From Liolophura sinensis (taxonomy: Eukaryota; Mollusca; Polyplacophora; Chitonida; Chitonidae), in the NCBI RefSeq assembly GCF_032854445.1, contig NC_088301.1:57174512-57238511 (forward strand): 64,000 bases of DNA, given 5' to 3'. The notes below the pieces were generated by a model. It was given only the letters and a program-made list of their open reading frames with translations, was not told the DNA's origin and ran no database searches. The position numbers and the translations under genes were made by a program. Shown piece by piece: positions 63,606 to 64,000 of the stretch; positions within the stretch are counted from its first letter, which is position 1; each line of letters starts with the position of its first letter.

Positions 63606-64000
63606 GTAAACAAACCGATCTCTTCATCATCAGGGTCTATTTGTTCAAAAGTTTATTCGCTGATAGTGGTATTATGACATACTTTATATTTAAGATTTTA
63701 ATCAAATTCAGCAGCCAAAGCAGTTGTCCAAAGCCAAATAATAACAACAGAAGACTTAGTTCATATTTAATATAATGTTACATAAGTATTTTTGTACTAA
63801 GAACAAAATTGAAGACAAAGTCAAATTTGGTATTAAGTTTTGGACAACCGGACCTCAATGTTCAGCTGTTCTTATTTTCTACAGATTGGTTGACTACTTT
63901 GGGTAATATTAGTTTCCGAACTGTCAGTCCATAACGAGTGTTTGATCAGTCATAAGCAGAAATTGCTGCAAGTGGGTCAGCCAAGTTTCCCACACTTTGG
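63606..64000. other. DNAH3-like intron 53, cut by the window edge
   Basis: Starts with the donor GTAAAC after exon 53. No acceptor with an open stalk-coding frame follows before the window ends. Confidence 0.7.

Overview
The window is animal nuclear DNA: AT-rich, with short exons bounded by GT/AG splice sites, kilobase introns, tRNA-derived SINEs, minisatellites and microsatellites. The two SINE families resemble, from memory, repeats common in molluscs and other lophotrochozoans, so a marine mollusc is my best guess (inference, not proven).

Layout: (1) 1-5100, minus strand: a complete four-exon gene for a SOUL-family heme-binding protein (HEBP2-like, 210 residues, predicted secreted). (2) 5100-17800: intergenic DNA with no recognisable gene; it holds SINE copies, a long AT microsatellite grown next to a SINE, a diverged repeat cluster and a CRE-bearing dispersed element. 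(3) 17800-18220: a candidate promoter and first exon for the next gene, with two X-box-like (RFX-type) motifs. (4) 19921-63605, plus strand, running off the right edge: an axonemal inner-arm dynein heavy chain, DNAH3-like. I traced 53 exons, about 2816 codons, covering the N-terminal leader, tail, linker, AAA1-AAA4 and the start of the stalk. From exon 2 onward every splice phase agrees and there is no stop or frameshift, so the gene looks functional.

The two genes point away from each other and show no obvious functional link: one product probably binds heme or porphyrin outside the cell, the other is a motor of motile cilia. The dynein introns carry most of the repeat content: a 533-bp tandem duplication of a SINE plus 23-bp minisatellite, a five-copy 114-bp tandem repeat with an inverted relic upstream, and minisatellites of about 18, 42 and 70-77 bp.

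I found no novel multi-gene system. The points most worth checking are the X-box pair and first exon of DNAH3, the unresolved splice phase between exons 1 and 2, and the structured repeat arrays inside the introns.
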